The position numbers and the translations under genes are program-made. Shown piece by piece: positions 1 through 8,512 of a DNA stretch of 64,000 nucleotides. The notes below the pieces were generated by a model. The model worked only from the letters and a program-made list of their open reading frames with translations. It was not told the DNA's origin and ran no database searches. The number at the start of each line of letters is the position of its first letter. Within the stretch, counting starts at the first letter, position 1. Origin of the DNA: Cyclobacterium sp. SYSU L10401. Its GTDB lineage: Bacteria; Bacteroidota; Bacteroidia; Cytophagales; Cyclobacteriaceae. Where the stretch lies: contig NZ_WOFO01000009.1 of the NCBI RefSeq assembly GCF_010993705.1, forward strand, positions 62,001-126,000, written 5' to 3'.

Positions 1-18
1 AATTTAAACAGGAATAAC

Positions 19-1650
19 GTGAGTATAGAGAAAAATACCAAAGCACAGATCAAACTCCCCTTATTTCTCGCCTTGGGAATATCTGCGGGAATTTGGATTG
101 GTGCCACTTTCGCAGAACCCAAAACGGACAGAAACGACTTAAAATCTGCCATTTACAAGCTACAAGAGATCATTACCTATATTAACAGGGATTATGTAGA
201 TAGTGTGGATACCAATGAATTGGTGGAGTTTGGCATAGAAAAAATGTTGGGAAAACTGGACCCGCACTCCAGCTATATCCCTGCTGAAGATGCTGCCCTG
301 GCAAAATCACAGCTGGAAGGAGAATTTGATGGCATTGGTATCGAATTCGGTATACTTAGAGACACCATTTATGTGGTTTCTCCCCTGACTGGGGGGCCAT
401 CAGAAAAAATCGGTTTGCTGCCCGGTGATCAAATCATTAAGGTGGACGGTGAGACAGTGGCCGGTACCGGTGTAACAAACCGGGATGTTTTTGATCTATT
501 AAGGGGTCCAAAAGGAAGTGAGGTAAAGATCGGTATACAAAGAAAAAATGAGGATGATCTTCTGGATTATAATATTACCAGAGACAAAATCCCTCAATAC
601 AGTGTCAATGCTTCCTACATGATAGACAATGAAACTGGTTATATAAAAATCACCAGATTTGCTGCCAACACCCATGAGGAATTCAGAACAGCCTTGCAGA
701 GCCTTAAAGAACAAGGAATGGATCGATTGATTCTGGACCTGCAGGGCAACCCTGGAGGTTACATGGGTGCGGCCATCAATATTGCCGATGAAATCTTGAA
801 AGACAATGCTGTGATCGTCTCTCAGGAGGGCAAATTGAAAAGATATAGTCAAAAAGCCAGAGCTGTGCGTCCTGGTTCGTTTGAAGATGGTTCGGTGGTG
901 ATCTTGGTCAATGAAGGCAGTGCTTCCGCTTCAGAAATTGTAGCTGGAGCTGTACAGGACAATGACAGGGGACTGATTGTAGGCCGGAGATCATTTGGCA
1001 AAGGGCTGGTTCAAATGCCCATCGACCTTTCCGATGGAGCAGAATTGAGACTAACCATTGCCCGGTATTTCACACCCTCCGGCAGGTCAATTCAAAAGCC
1101 TTATGGAGATGATGAAGAGGATTATGCCATGGATTACTTTAACCGTATGGAACATGGCGAATTCTTCAGTGCAGATAGTGTGGACTTCAACGACAGCCTG
1201 AAATATGAAACTGTAAAAGGAAGAACCGTATACGGCGGAGGCGGTATCATGCCTGATTATTTCGTACCTTTGGATACAAGCATGACCAGTTCTTATGTCA
1301 ATAGACTATTTAGTTCAGAGTCTTGGAGAGAGTTCATTCTGGACTATGTCGACCAGAACAAGAAGAAATTTGCAGACATGTCATTTGAGGACTTTTATAA
1401 TAACTATGAAATCTCCGACAGTATGCTTGATGAACTGGTTAAAACAGGAGAAAAGTATGAGGTTAAATTTAACGAAAAGGAGTTCAATAAGTCTAAGACC
1501 TATTTGAAAACCCTACTCAAGGCACATATTGCCAGAAACCTATTCGACGATAATGCCTTTTATAAGGTAATCAACAATATCAATGAGATCTACCAACAAG
1601 CACTTAAACTCCTGGAAAGTGCCGATGCGCTGGCTTTTTTTGAAGAGTAA
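19..1650 (+). CDS. S41 family C-terminal processing peptidase
   Basis: This is a 543-residue periplasmic carboxyl-terminal processing protease of the CtpA/Prc family. A membrane anchor or uncleaved signal lies at about residues 14-33. An S41 N-terminal helical region and a PDZ domain follow (about residues 95-175, with the GLLPGDQI core). The protease domain carries the Ser-Lys dyad: Ser303 in the SASASE motif and Lys328 in SFGKG, 25 residues apart as in the family. The C-terminal extension of about 130 residues is helical and common in Bacteroidota homologues. The start is a GTG, and no in-frame ATG gives a better N terminus. A strong terminator follows, so it is probably the last gene of a unit that begins left of the window. 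Its substrates cannot be told from sequence. Confidence 0.93.
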   Translation: MSIEKNTKAQIKLPLFLALGISAGIWIGATFAEPKTDRNDLKSAIYKLQEIITYINRDYVDSVDTNELVEFGIEKMLGKLDPHSSYIPAEDAALAKSQLEGEFDGIGIEFGILRDTIYVVSPLTGGPSEKIGLLPGDQIIKVDGETVAGTGVTNRDVFDLLRGPKGSEVKIGIQRKNEDDLLDYNITRDKIPQYSVNASYMIDNETGYIKITRFAANTHEEFRTALQSLKEQGMDRLILDLQGNPGGYMGAAINIADEILKDNAVIVSQEGKLKRYSQKARAVRPGSFEDGSVVILVNEGSASASEIVAGAVQDNDRGLIVGRRSFGKGLVQMPIDLSDGAELRLTIARYFTPSGRSIQKPYGDDEEDYAMDYFNRMEHGEFFSADSVDFNDSLKYETVKGRTVYGGGGIMPDYFVPLDTSMTSSYVNRLFSSESWREFILDYVDQNKKKFADMSFEDFYNNYEISDSMLDELVKTGEKYEVKFNEKEFNKSKTYLKTLLKAHIARNLFDDNAFYKVINNINEIYQQALKLLESADALAFFEE

Positions 1651-1665
1651 GTAAGCTATTAAAAT

Positions 1666-1702
1666 AAAAAAAGGACAGAAAATTATTTTCTGTCCTTTTT
1701 TT
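1666..1702 (+). terminator. Rho-independent terminator after the S41 peptidase
   Basis: A stem AAGGACAGAAAAT pairs with ATTTTCTGTCCTT and a run of T follows. An A tract precedes it, so it could work on both strands. Confidence 0.85.
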
Positions 1703-1732
1703 ATTGATTAAATTCCCCAAAACAATTAAATA

Positions 1733-2200
1733 ATGCGACAAAAACCCATGGCCCAAAAAATCTACCTTTCAACATGGATCACTTTACTTGTTTTAATTTC
1801 TATGAATGGATACAGCCAAACTAAAATCAATCATTTTGCGGTATATGCCAAAGATTTAAAAGAGAGCAGCCGATTTTATGAAGACATTGTAGGACTTAAG
1901 ACCATAGAAGAACCCTTTAAAGATGGACTGCATGCCTGGTATGACATAGGACTTGGACTTTCCATGCACCTCATTGAACGGGAAAAGCCCTGGAAGGAAC
2001 CCCTGATTGATAAAACCAACCACCTTTGCTTCAGCGTTGAAGACCTGGATGCCTTTATAAAAAAATTAGTGGCAAATGATATCCCTTTTGAAGATGCCGT
2101 AGATAACAAAGGAAAAATCAATATTCGTCCAGACGGTGTGCGGCAGATTTATATCCAAGACCCCAACGGATACTGGATAGAGATCAACGACGAATATTAA
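1733..2200 (+). CDS. secreted VOC-fold (glyoxalase-like) protein
   Basis: This 155-residue protein has an N-terminal signal peptide (hydrophobic core about residues 13-24, ending at GYSQ) and a single vicinal-oxygen-chelate domain. The domain shows the usual start (INHFAVYAKDL), a central LCFSVEDLDAF strand-helix and the C-terminal DPNGYWIEI motif. His and Glu residues at the expected metal-ligand positions are present. VOC proteins include glyoxalases, dioxygenases and resistance proteins, so the substrate is unknown. Two in-frame ATGs (1733 and 1748) are possible starts, and the second gives a more typical signal peptide. It is a stand-alone gene that converges on the M1 peptidase. Confidence 0.85.
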   Translation: MRQKPMAQKIYLSTWITLLVLISMNGYSQTKINHFAVYAKDLKESSRFYEDIVGLKTIEEPFKDGLHAWYDIGLGLSMHLIEREKPWKEPLIDKTNHLCFSVEDLDAFIKKLVANDIPFEDAVDNKGKINIRPDGVRQIYIQDPNGYWIEINDEY

Positions 2201-2215
2201 TTAACCTGGTAAAAG

Positions 2216-2243
2216 TAAAAGGTGACCATAAGGCCACCTTTAA
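2216..2243. terminator. bidirectional hairpin between convergent genes
   Basis: AAAGGTG pairs with CACCTTT around an imperfect inner stem, in the 46-nt gap between the convergent VOC and M1 peptidase genes. Confidence 0.55.
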
Positions 2244-2246
2244 ACT

Positions 2247-4199
2247 TTATTCATAAATATTATTGGGCCATTTGTCATTGGCAATATTGATGTCCGGAAG
2301 GATTTTATCCGGGTCAATTTCCACCTTGGTCAATTCCTTATCAGAACGGTGTTGGTGATTCCACCGGTCACCCCTCTGCCAGATCTCTACAGGTAGCATT
2401 AGTGTTTCGCTGCTTCCATCTCCGTAAGTCAGTTCTAGTTTTACTGGCATGGGAACGCCCCCTTCATTGGATAAGATGATGACCTGATCATTGCCATAAG
2501 GCACCACATTTTCGATGGCCAAATCAATATTGTCGGTCCCATAAAACCAGGATTTCCAAAACCAGGATAGGTTTTCACCCGCTACATTTTCCATGATATT
2601 AAAAAAATCATTGGGCTGTGGATGTTTATAGGCCCATGCATTGATGTAGGCTTTGAAGGCATTGTCAAACCGTTCTTCTCCCAGGATATATTCCCTAAGC
2701 ATCAGCAAGCCCATGGCAGGTTTCATGTAGGCAATCATCCCCAGGTTTGAGGTATTGGCTACATCGGGATAGGTATCTATACCTTCTCTGTCAGGATTGG
2801 TAAGCCAATTGACATACCGGCGGGTTTGGTCCAAATTGGAACCATATTCTCCCTCATTAAATAACTTTGAACTGTAATGGTTGATGAAAGTATTGAATCC
2901 TTCATCCATCCAGGCATAACGTCTCTCGTTTGTACCAACAATCATGGGAAACCAGTTGTGACCAAATTCATGGTCAGTAACTCCCCATAATGATCCTTCC
3001 TTGCTTTTGTAGCTACAAAAATTCACCCCTGGGTATTCCATTCCGTTGATATCCGCCGCCACATTGACAGCCACCGGATAAGGGTACGGGTACCATGTTT
3101 CGGAATAATGTTCAATAGATGCCTTGCTGTATTCAGTAGATCTTCCCCAGGCATCCTGACCATCACTCTCTTTGGGATATACAGACTGTGCCATGGCTGT
3201 CTTTCCGTCCGGTAAACGAATCATGGCAGCATCCCAGATAAAAGAGCTGGAAGAAGCAAAGGCCACATCCCTTGCATTTTCGATTTTAAAATGCCAGGTG
3301 ATATTCCCTTCTTGCTTTGGCCGCGTCAATTCAGGTTGTAACACTTCTTCAGGTTTAACCAGAAACACCGTACTGTCACTTTTAGATGCCAGGTCCATTC
3401 GTTCCATCAGGCTGCCATTCAGCACATCTTTTGGGTTTTGAAGTGCGCCAGAACCTACCACTATGTGATCGTAAGGGACGGTGACTTTATAGTCAAAATC
3501 ACCATACTCCAGATAAAACTCTCCTGCTCCCAAATAGGGTTCAATATTCCAGCCTACTACATCATCAAATACTGCCACCCTGGGGTACCATTGGGCAAGA
3601 GCATAGATAGTACCATCATTTACATCCAGCCGACCCATTCGGTCCATGCCTTTTTCCGGAATCCTAAATTCGAAATTCATGCTTATTTTTGCTTTACCAC
3701 CATTGGCTGGAAGGGGCTCATCAAAAAATACCTGCATTCGGGTATCCTCGATCAGGTATCGGGAAGATGGCTTGCTCCCTCTTTTTTCCAATTCCGCAGA
3801 AACCTGAGAAATTGAATATCCCCCATCAATGTCTCCTGAATACCTGTTTCCCTGTATGGGAGTGGTGAGTGTACCCCTGGAATCAGACTTGAACCTATTT
3901 TGTTCCAGATGAAGCCAGATAAACGGCAAACTTTCAGGACTATTATTGGTGTAGGAAATCTCTATTTTTCCCATCAGGCTATGCGTTTCCTCATTGAGTG
4001 TTACCTCAATCTGGTAATCTGCCTCATTTTGCCAATATTCAGGTCCAGGCAATCCAGAAGCAGCCCGATAGGCACTGCCTTGTCTGTAAGAAAAATCATT
4101 AAAGTCATTCTGGTTGTTTTCTGTTACCTGGGCGGAAAGCCCATTTGATGAAAATAGCAGCAACAGTACCAACCATTTTCCTATTTGCATATGTTTCAT
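2247..4199 (-). CDS. M1 family metallopeptidase (aminopeptidase N-like)
   Basis: This is a zinc-dependent M1 aminopeptidase with an N-terminal signal peptide ending near LSAQ. The zinc motif HEFGH (about residues 410-414 from the chosen start) is followed 18 residues later by Glu433 in DEGFNTF, the complete HExxH-x18-E signature. A beta-sandwich N-terminal domain precedes it. The exopeptidase motif appears as a degenerate GMEYPG. I chose the ATG at 4199 because it begins directly before the signal peptide (MKHMQIGKW); the frame is open 51 nt further upstream. About 650 residues is shorter than full aminopeptidase N but usual for Bacteroidota secreted members. It probably trims peptides in the periplasm or at the cell surface. 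Confidence 0.92.
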   Translation of the reverse strand: MKHMQIGKWLVLLLLFSSNGLSAQVTENNQNDFNDFSYRQGSAYRAASGLPGPEYWQNEADYQIEVTLNEETHSLMGKIEISYTNNSPESLPFIWLHLEQNRFKSDSRGTLTTPIQGNRYSGDIDGGYSISQVSAELEKRGSKPSSRYLIEDTRMQVFFDEPLPANGGKAKISMNFEFRIPEKGMDRMGRLDVNDGTIYALAQWYPRVAVFDDVVGWNIEPYLGAGEFYLEYGDFDYKVTVPYDHIVVGSGALQNPKDVLNGSLMERMDLASKSDSTVFLVKPEEVLQPELTRPKQEGNITWHFKIENARDVAFASSSSFIWDAAMIRLPDGKTAMAQSVYPKESDGQDAWGRSTEYSKASIEHYSETWYPYPYPVAVNVAADINGMEYPGVNFCSYKSKEGSLWGVTDHEFGHNWFPMIVGTNERRYAWMDEGFNTFINHYSSKLFNEGEYGSNLDQTRRYVNWLTNPDREGIDTYPDVANTSNLGMIAYMKPAMGLLMLREYILGEERFDNAFKAYINAWAYKHPQPNDFFNIMENVAGENLSWFWKSWFYGTDNIDLAIENVVPYGNDQVIILSNEGGVPMPVKLELTYGDGSSETLMLPVEIWQRGDRWNHQHRSDKELTKVEIDPDKILPDINIANDKWPNNIYE

Positions 4200-4416
4200 A
4201 ATTTTGTTTTTTGCTAAAATAATAGATTTAAATAGGAAAGAAGAAATCATTACGGAAGAATCATACTTTTTTAATGTGCCTACAATTCATCCTATTATAA
4301 AAATATAGCTATTGAAAAGCTTATTTTTCATTTAATTCTAACCTCACCATTCGAACACTAATTTGTAATTTTGGTTTTTTGGAGGGTAATTTGAGAATCC
4401 TAACCAAATAATTACC

Positions 4417-6246
4417 ATGAAAAATTACCTTTTGTTCTCTTTATTGTTTGCCCTTTCCTTTTGCGTTTATGGGCAGGATGACAGCACTTCCATTACATTG
4501 GATCAGGTAATCATCCAAGAAAACAGAATGGAAATTCCATTTTCAAAAAGCTCAAGAAATATCCATATAATTCACAGGAAAGCCCTCGAAACTACTCCTG
4601 CAAGAAGCCTACAGGAAATCCTCTCATTTACTCCCGGTGTAGACGTACGACAACGTGGCATAGGGGGAGTTCAGGCAGACATTGGCATCAGAGGCGGATC
4701 ATTCGAACAAACCCTTATGTTGGTCAATGGCATTAAACTATCTGATCCCCAAACCGGCCATCACATGGTGAACATTCCCGTTCCTCTGGCAGGAATACAA
4801 AGGGTGGACATTCTCAAAGGGCCTGCTTCAAGGATCTATGGCCAGAATGCGTATGCTGGTGCCATCAACATCATCACCGAATTGCCTGAAAAATTCCAGC
4901 TACAGGCTGGTGTATATGGGGGTGATTTTGGGATGAGAGGTGCTTCATTTCAGGTGAGTTTACCTGTAGGAAAATACCGGCAGAGCCTGGCGGTGTCCCA
5001 TGATGCCAGCGATGGGCACTGGTACAATTCTGACTATAGGGTAAGCAATATTTTTTATGAAGGAGGTTTGACTATAAACCAATATCATGAGCTGAAAACC
5101 ATGCTGGCCTATGCAGACAGGGATTTTGGTGCGAATGGATTTTATACCAGTTCCTTTCCCGACCAATGGGAAAGCATACAGACCAGCCTCGCATCACTAA
5201 GTCATACCTTCGAAAAAGGAGACAGCTATATATCGACCCGCGCTTATTGGAGAAAAAACCAGGATGAATTCCGATTGGTAAGAAACGATCCCGCCATTTT
5301 CCAAAATATACACCAGACGGATGTTTTTGCTTTGGAAATAAATGCACGTCAAGAAACCGGAGTAGGTACCATTGGCCTGGGAGTAGAAGGCCGAAAGGAA
5401 AGCATAGACAGCAATAACCTCGGGTTGCGAGACAGGGATTTGATGGGAGCCTTTCTGGAACACCGGCTGGAGTTTTCGGAAAAGGGGGATATCAGGGCAG
5501 GCATATATTCCAACTTTTATTCTGAATATGGATGGAAACACTTTCCCGGAGCAGAAATTGGCTACCAACTCAATTCCTGGTTCCGAACCTATGCGAATTT
5601 TGGGGTCAGTTTTCGAATACCTACCTACACGGATTTGTATTATGTAGGGCCAACCAATATTGGAAATGACGATCTTGAACCTGAAAAAGCCAGCAATTAT
5701 GAGGCCGGTGTTAAAATATCCAAAAAGGGTTTTAATGCGGAATTGACATATTTTAACAGGCATACCAATAACCTGATAGAATGGACACGTCCGGATGAAG
5801 ATACGCCCTGGCAGCCTCAAAACTTTAACGAGGTGGTGTTTCAGGGATTAGAAGCAGGTTTTCAATATCAGTTTGAAAGATCTTCCCATGCATTGCGACT
5901 GGATGAAGTTACCATGAGTTACAACTATATAGCTGCAGACCTGATCGAGAAAGAGGGACAGGAAACGCAATACTCTTTAAATGCATTAAAACACCAATTT
6001 ATCGTGGGGGTAAGGGCCGAATACAAGGAAAACATAGAATTGACAGCGAAAAGCCGTTACATAGAACGCATGAAATTGGCACCCTATTTTTTGGTGGACA
6101 TCAGGATGGATGTTAACCGCTTGAAAAAAATAGGCTTTTTTGCAGAAATATCGAACCTGGGCAATACTGATTACATCGAAGCAGGAACCGTACAAATGCC
6201 AGGAAGATGGGCCCGGGGAGGAGTTTCCTTTAACTTGAGTGATTAA
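4417..6246 (+). CDS. TonB-dependent receptor (BtuB/FepA-type, not SusC-type)
   Basis: This is a 609-residue outer-membrane beta-barrel receptor. A signal peptide (residues 1-19, ending VYG) is followed by a plug domain at about residues 35-150, with the conserved segments LQEILSFTPGV, IGIRGG, VLVNG-like MLVNGIKL and RVDILKGPAS. Barrel strands run to the C terminus, which ends in an aromatic-rich strand and Asp. It lacks the N-terminal CarboxypepD_reg repeat of SusC proteins and has no SusD partner, so uptake of a small chelate or cofactor is more likely than glycan uptake. The ligand is unknown. It stands alone, and a TAATTTTG element at 4366-4373 could be the -7 box. Confidence 0.9.
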   Translation: MKNYLLFSLLFALSFCVYGQDDSTSITLDQVIIQENRMEIPFSKSSRNIHIIHRKALETTPARSLQEILSFTPGVDVRQRGIGGVQADIGIRGGSFEQTLMLVNGIKLSDPQTGHHMVNIPVPLAGIQRVDILKGPASRIYGQNAYAGAINIITELPEKFQLQAGVYGGDFGMRGASFQVSLPVGKYRQSLAVSHDASDGHWYNSDYRVSNIFYEGGLTINQYHELKTMLAYADRDFGANGFYTSSFPDQWESIQTSLASLSHTFEKGDSYISTRAYWRKNQDEFRLVRNDPAIFQNIHQTDVFALEINARQETGVGTIGLGVEGRKESIDSNNLGLRDRDLMGAFLEHRLEFSEKGDIRAGIYSNFYSEYGWKHFPGAEIGYQLNSWFRTYANFGVSFRIPTYTDLYYVGPTNIGNDDLEPEKASNYEAGVKISKKGFNAELTYFNRHTNNLIEWTRPDEDTPWQPQNFNEVVFQGLEAGFQYQFERSSHALRLDEVTMSYNYIAADLIEKEGQETQYSLNALKHQFIVGVRAEYKENIELTAKSRYIERMKLAPYFLVDIRMDVNRLKKIGFFAEISNLGNTDYIEAGTVQMPGRWARGGVSFNLSD

Positions 6247-6276
6247 GAAAATTAGACAAAAAAAATCATTCTAAGT

Positions 6277-6307
6277 TTTGCACTGGAAATTATTAAATCT
6301 ATATTTG
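6277..6307 (+). promoter_or_regulatory. Bacteroidota-type promoter of tRNA-Val
   Basis: TTTG at 6277-6280 and TATATTTG at 6300-6307 are separated by 19 nt, an exact match to the Bacteroidota sigma-ABfr consensus. Transcription would start near 6314, about 47 nt upstream of the mature tRNA. Confidence 0.75.
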
Positions 6308-6360
6308 CATTCCCAATCGAGACAGAGCAGAGAATTTTTGCTCAAATTATGTAAATCATT

Positions 6361-6435
6361 GGGAGTTTAGCTCAGTTGGTTCAGAGCATCTGCCTTACAA
6401 GCAGAGGGTCGGGGGTTCGAATCCCTCAACTCCCA
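6361..6435 (+). tRNA. tRNA-Val(TAC)
   Basis: This is a complete 75-nt cloverleaf. The 7-bp acceptor GGGAGTT pairs with AACTCCC. A D arm is present, the anticodon stem TCTGC/GCAGA carries loop CTTACAA, and the T arm has loop TTCGAAT. The anticodon is TAC, which decodes GUA and other valine codons. The discriminator is A and CCA is not encoded. The 3' end doubles as the left attachment site of the integrated element, whose insertion leaves the tRNA intact. Confidence 0.96.
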
Positions 6436-6436
6436 C
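6413..6436 (+). other. attL (tRNA-Val 3' end)
   Basis: This is the left copy of the 24-bp core repeat. It covers part of the T arm and the acceptor strand and keeps the tRNA functional. Confidence 0.88.
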
Positions 6437-6443
6437 GGATTGA

Positions 6444-6489
6444 AACCCTAATTGTCTATATTTTAGATAGTTAGGGTTCTTTTTTTTTA
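6444..6489 (+). terminator. Rho-independent terminator downstream of tRNA-Val, supplied by the element
   Basis: The AACCCTAA-TTGTCTA arm pairs with TAGATAG-TTAGGGTT, followed by ten or more T. It lies just inside attL, so the element brings its own tRNA terminator and separates the tRNA from the terminator-like hairpin beyond attR. Confidence 0.85.
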
Positions 6490-6493
6490 ACTG

Positions 6494-6512
6494 TGGGGCT
6501 AATTATGGGGCT
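6494..6512 (+). repeat. left pair of TGGGGCT direct repeats (candidate integrase arm sites)
   Basis: TGGGGCT occurs at 6494-6500 and 6506-6512, starts 12 bp apart and 58 bp inside attL. The same pair with the same spacing and orientation occurs near attR at 10903-10921. Direct heptamers near both ends of a tyrosine-recombinase element resemble arm-type binding sites. The role is inferred. Confidence 0.55.
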
Positions 6513-6876
6513 TTTAATTTAAGTTTTTTAAATTTAGAAATCTCAAATTTGCAAACACCTCCAATTCGGATAAGTTTAATTTTCAGTTTAGACGAACCAA
6601 TCAACTTCCGGTTTAAATTCATAATTCCAGTCTATACTTTTTCATAAAGACCCTTATATCAGATACGTTATGTCCCAATACGCTCATGAACAATCTGAGA
6701 CTAAACGAAGTATTTGCGAGTGAAAAAAGAAGAAAACAGTTTTAGCCCTGTAAATTCACATATGCCCCGTCGAAGGGGGAATAGCACCTAAACTGTTAGG
6801 ATATATCCAGTGCCATTGGAGGTGGTCTGAGCACCAAACCTTCCCTGAAAAGCGATACTACACCAAACAAAATCAA

Positions 6877-7075
6877 CTTACTACTTACTACAATTAGCCT
6901 ATATCTTAATGAAAATCAAACCTTTAATCTGTAGTAAGATGAATTATTTTAAGTTACTACAACCTACTACAAAAAGGACTTTTGTAGTAAGATGGTTTTT
7001 AATTCTTTAACATCATAACCTACTGAATTTCAATAAATAAACTGCCAAATGTAGTAAGGTAGTAGGTGTAGTAGG
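6877..7075. repeat. cluster of GTAGTARG octamers in both orientations
   Basis: GTAGTAAG or GTAGTAGG occurs at 6931, 6984, 7051, 7059 and 7068. The complementary CTTACTAC, GTTACTAC or CCTACTAC occurs at 6877, 6884, 6953 and 6963. The last three direct copies are nearly head-to-tail. Copies at 6965-6974 and 6980-6989 form a perfect 10-bp inverted repeat with a 5-nt loop. It looks like a multi-site protein-binding region (iteron-like or operator). No adjacent gene encodes an obvious partner. Confidence 0.6.
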
Positions 7076-7136
7076 TGGTTTTGACGAAAAATAAAACATT
7101 TAACTATGAATAACATGTTTAACAACAGAAGGACAA

Positions 7137-7172
7137 GGTCCTAATTTGGACCAGCTGGGGATTAGCCCCAGC
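7137..7172 (+). other. two tandem hairpins
   Basis: GGTCC-TAATTT-GGACC (7137-7152) is followed after one base by GCTGGGG-ATTAG-CCCCAGC (7154-7172). The second stem is G/C-rich in otherwise A/T-rich DNA but has no T tract, so it is not a canonical terminator. A structured RNA or processing element is possible. Confidence 0.45.
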
Positions 7173-7464
7173 AAAGTGAAAGAGTTTTCTATCCCAATAG
7201 GTAGATATTTTCATACCTATATTTATTTTTATATAGATAAAAATATAATTATTCAACTAAATTACAATTCGAAAGCCGTTCATTGAATTCAATCTACAAA
7301 CCGGAAAATTCCGTTTTGGACAACAACAAATCCGTTGTGCGCAGTCCTTGCAAGTTGTGTGTTTGTCTGACAAAACCTAATGGTTTTTTTCAACCAAACA
7401 CCGACCCACAGGTTATAGAAACCAGTAGGTTTAAGGTGTTAGTTTTACAGCCTCCAAGTCAGCG

Positions 7465-7483
7465 CCAAATTAGTTAAATTTGG
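7465..7483. promoter_or_regulatory. perfect 7-bp inverted repeat upstream of the RhuM-Doc gene
   Basis: CCAAATT-AGTTA-AATTTGG lies 19 nt before the ATG of the RhuM-Doc gene. Position and symmetry fit an operator or a leader hairpin affecting translation. No binding protein is identified. Confidence 0.4.
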
Positions 7484-7501
7484 AAATAGCTCCCAAAATT
7501 G

Positions 7502-8512
7502 ATGAAAAACATGGAGATTGCAGAATTTAGGGAATACTCAAAAATCATGGAAAGTAAAATCGAAATCTACCAAGGAAGTGATGGCCAGACTCAAATTGAA
7601 GTTTTGGTTGAGAAAGAATCTGTTTGGCTAAACAGAAATCAGATGGCTGTCCTTTTCGGGAGAGATGTAAAAACTATAGGAAAACATATCAATAACGTTT
7701 TCAATGATGGTGAATTAGAAAAGGATGCAGTTGTCGCAAATTTTGCGACAACTGCATTAGACGGAAAATCCTACCAAGTAGACCACTATAATCTTGATGT
7801 AATTATATCAGTTGGCTACCGGGTCAAATCTGCACAAGGCACGCAATTTCGCCAATGGGCCACCCAGCGACTCAAAGACTACCTCGTGCAGGGCTACGTC
7901 ATCAATGAAAAAAGATTGGCACAAAAGCAACAGGAAGTCCAAACGCTTAAGGACGGAATTAGGATCTTAAGCCGGGCAATAGAACATAAAGCTAATAATC
8001 AAAACCTGGATTGGCTGAACCATTTTGCGAAAGGACTGGAATTGCTGGACGATTACGATCATGAAAATCTTGATACAAAAGGTTTAAGTAAGAGAACGGC
8101 TAATTATCCCGAACTATCGGATTACCAACATGTAATCTCATCTATGAAGTCCGAGTTTGAGTCGGGCGTTTTTGGAAAAGAAAAGGACGGAAGCTTTGAG
8201 AGTGCCATTTCACAAATCGGCAAAGGCTTTGGGGAAGAGGACTTCTACCCAACCTTAGAAGAGAAAGCTGCCATGCTTCTTTACCTAATTGTAAAAAACC
8301 ATGGTTTCGTTGATGGCAACAAAAGGATTGCCGCAGCTTGTTTTCTTCTCTTTTTACAGTCAAATAACCTATTGCTTAATAGAGAAGGGATTTCAATTAT
8401 CAGCAATGATGCATTGGCTAGCTTAACTTTGTTTATCGCATCAAGCAAACCTGAGGAAATGGACACGGTGAAGAAATTGGTGATTAGTGTTCTAAACCGA
8501 AATAAAATATGA
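7502..8512 (+). CDS. RhuM-Doc (Fic domain) fusion protein
   Basis: This is a protein of about 336 residues with two parts. Residues about 20-150 match the RhuM/virulence-protein family seen next to type I restriction loci and on islands (SVWLNRNQMAVLFG, GYRVKSAQGTQFRQWAT). Residues about 170-336 form a Fic/Doc domain with the active motif HGFVDGNKR at about 267-275. The second Gly of the AMPylating Fic motif is Lys here, as in Doc, which phosphorylates EF-Tu, so a Doc-like kinase activity is possible. No antitoxin gene is adjacent. ATGs at 7502, 7511 and 7547 are all possible starts; the last sits just before the conserved region. Its stop overlaps the next start (ATGA), so it once headed a coupled operon. 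Confidence 0.85.
   Translation: MKNMEIAEFREYSKIMESKIEIYQGSDGQTQIEVLVEKESVWLNRNQMAVLFGRDVKTIGKHINNVFNDGELEKDAVVANFATTALDGKSYQVDHYNLDVIISVGYRVKSAQGTQFRQWATQRLKDYLVQGYVINEKRLAQKQQEVQTLKDGIRILSRAIEHKANNQNLDWLNHFAKGLELLDDYDHENLDTKGLSKRTANYPELSDYQHVISSMKSEFESGVFGKEKDGSFESAISQIGKGFGEEDFYPTLEEKAAMLLYLIVKNHGFVDGNKRIAAACFLLFLQSNNLLLNREGISIISNDALASLTLFIASSKPEEMDTVKKLVISVLNRNKI

Larger units (their letters stand above)
6513..7464. other. non-coding leader region of the element
   Basis: I see no convincing gene in this stretch of almost 1 kb. The longest frame (64 codons, 7283-7477) has no recognisable features and an unlikely composition. What it does hold is an octamer repeat cluster (6877-7075), two adjacent hairpins (7137-7152 and 7154-7172) and a very A/T-rich stretch near 7205-7265. 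It may be a degraded operon, a regulatory or replication region, or a non-coding RNA locus. Confidence 0.5.

Noticed and set aside
499-852. 117-codon reverse ORF inside the S41 peptidase gene
   Set aside because: Antisense shadow of a strong gene with intact catalytic motifs.
5197-5820. 207-codon reverse ORF inside the TonB receptor gene
   Set aside because: Its length is a by-product of codon bias on the opposite strand. No family features.
6877-7075. CRISPR array
   Set aside because: The repeats are only 8 bp, occur in both orientations and are irregularly spaced. No cas genes are present.
7283-7477. 64-codon ORF in the element leader
   Set aside because: No recognisable domain, poor coding character and no neighbouring translation signal. 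It spans leader sequence that looks non-coding.
7340-7483. integron-like attC site
   Set aside because: Short inverted motifs are present, but no pair fits the attC core (RYYYAAC with GTTRRRY) and no integron integrase is nearby.
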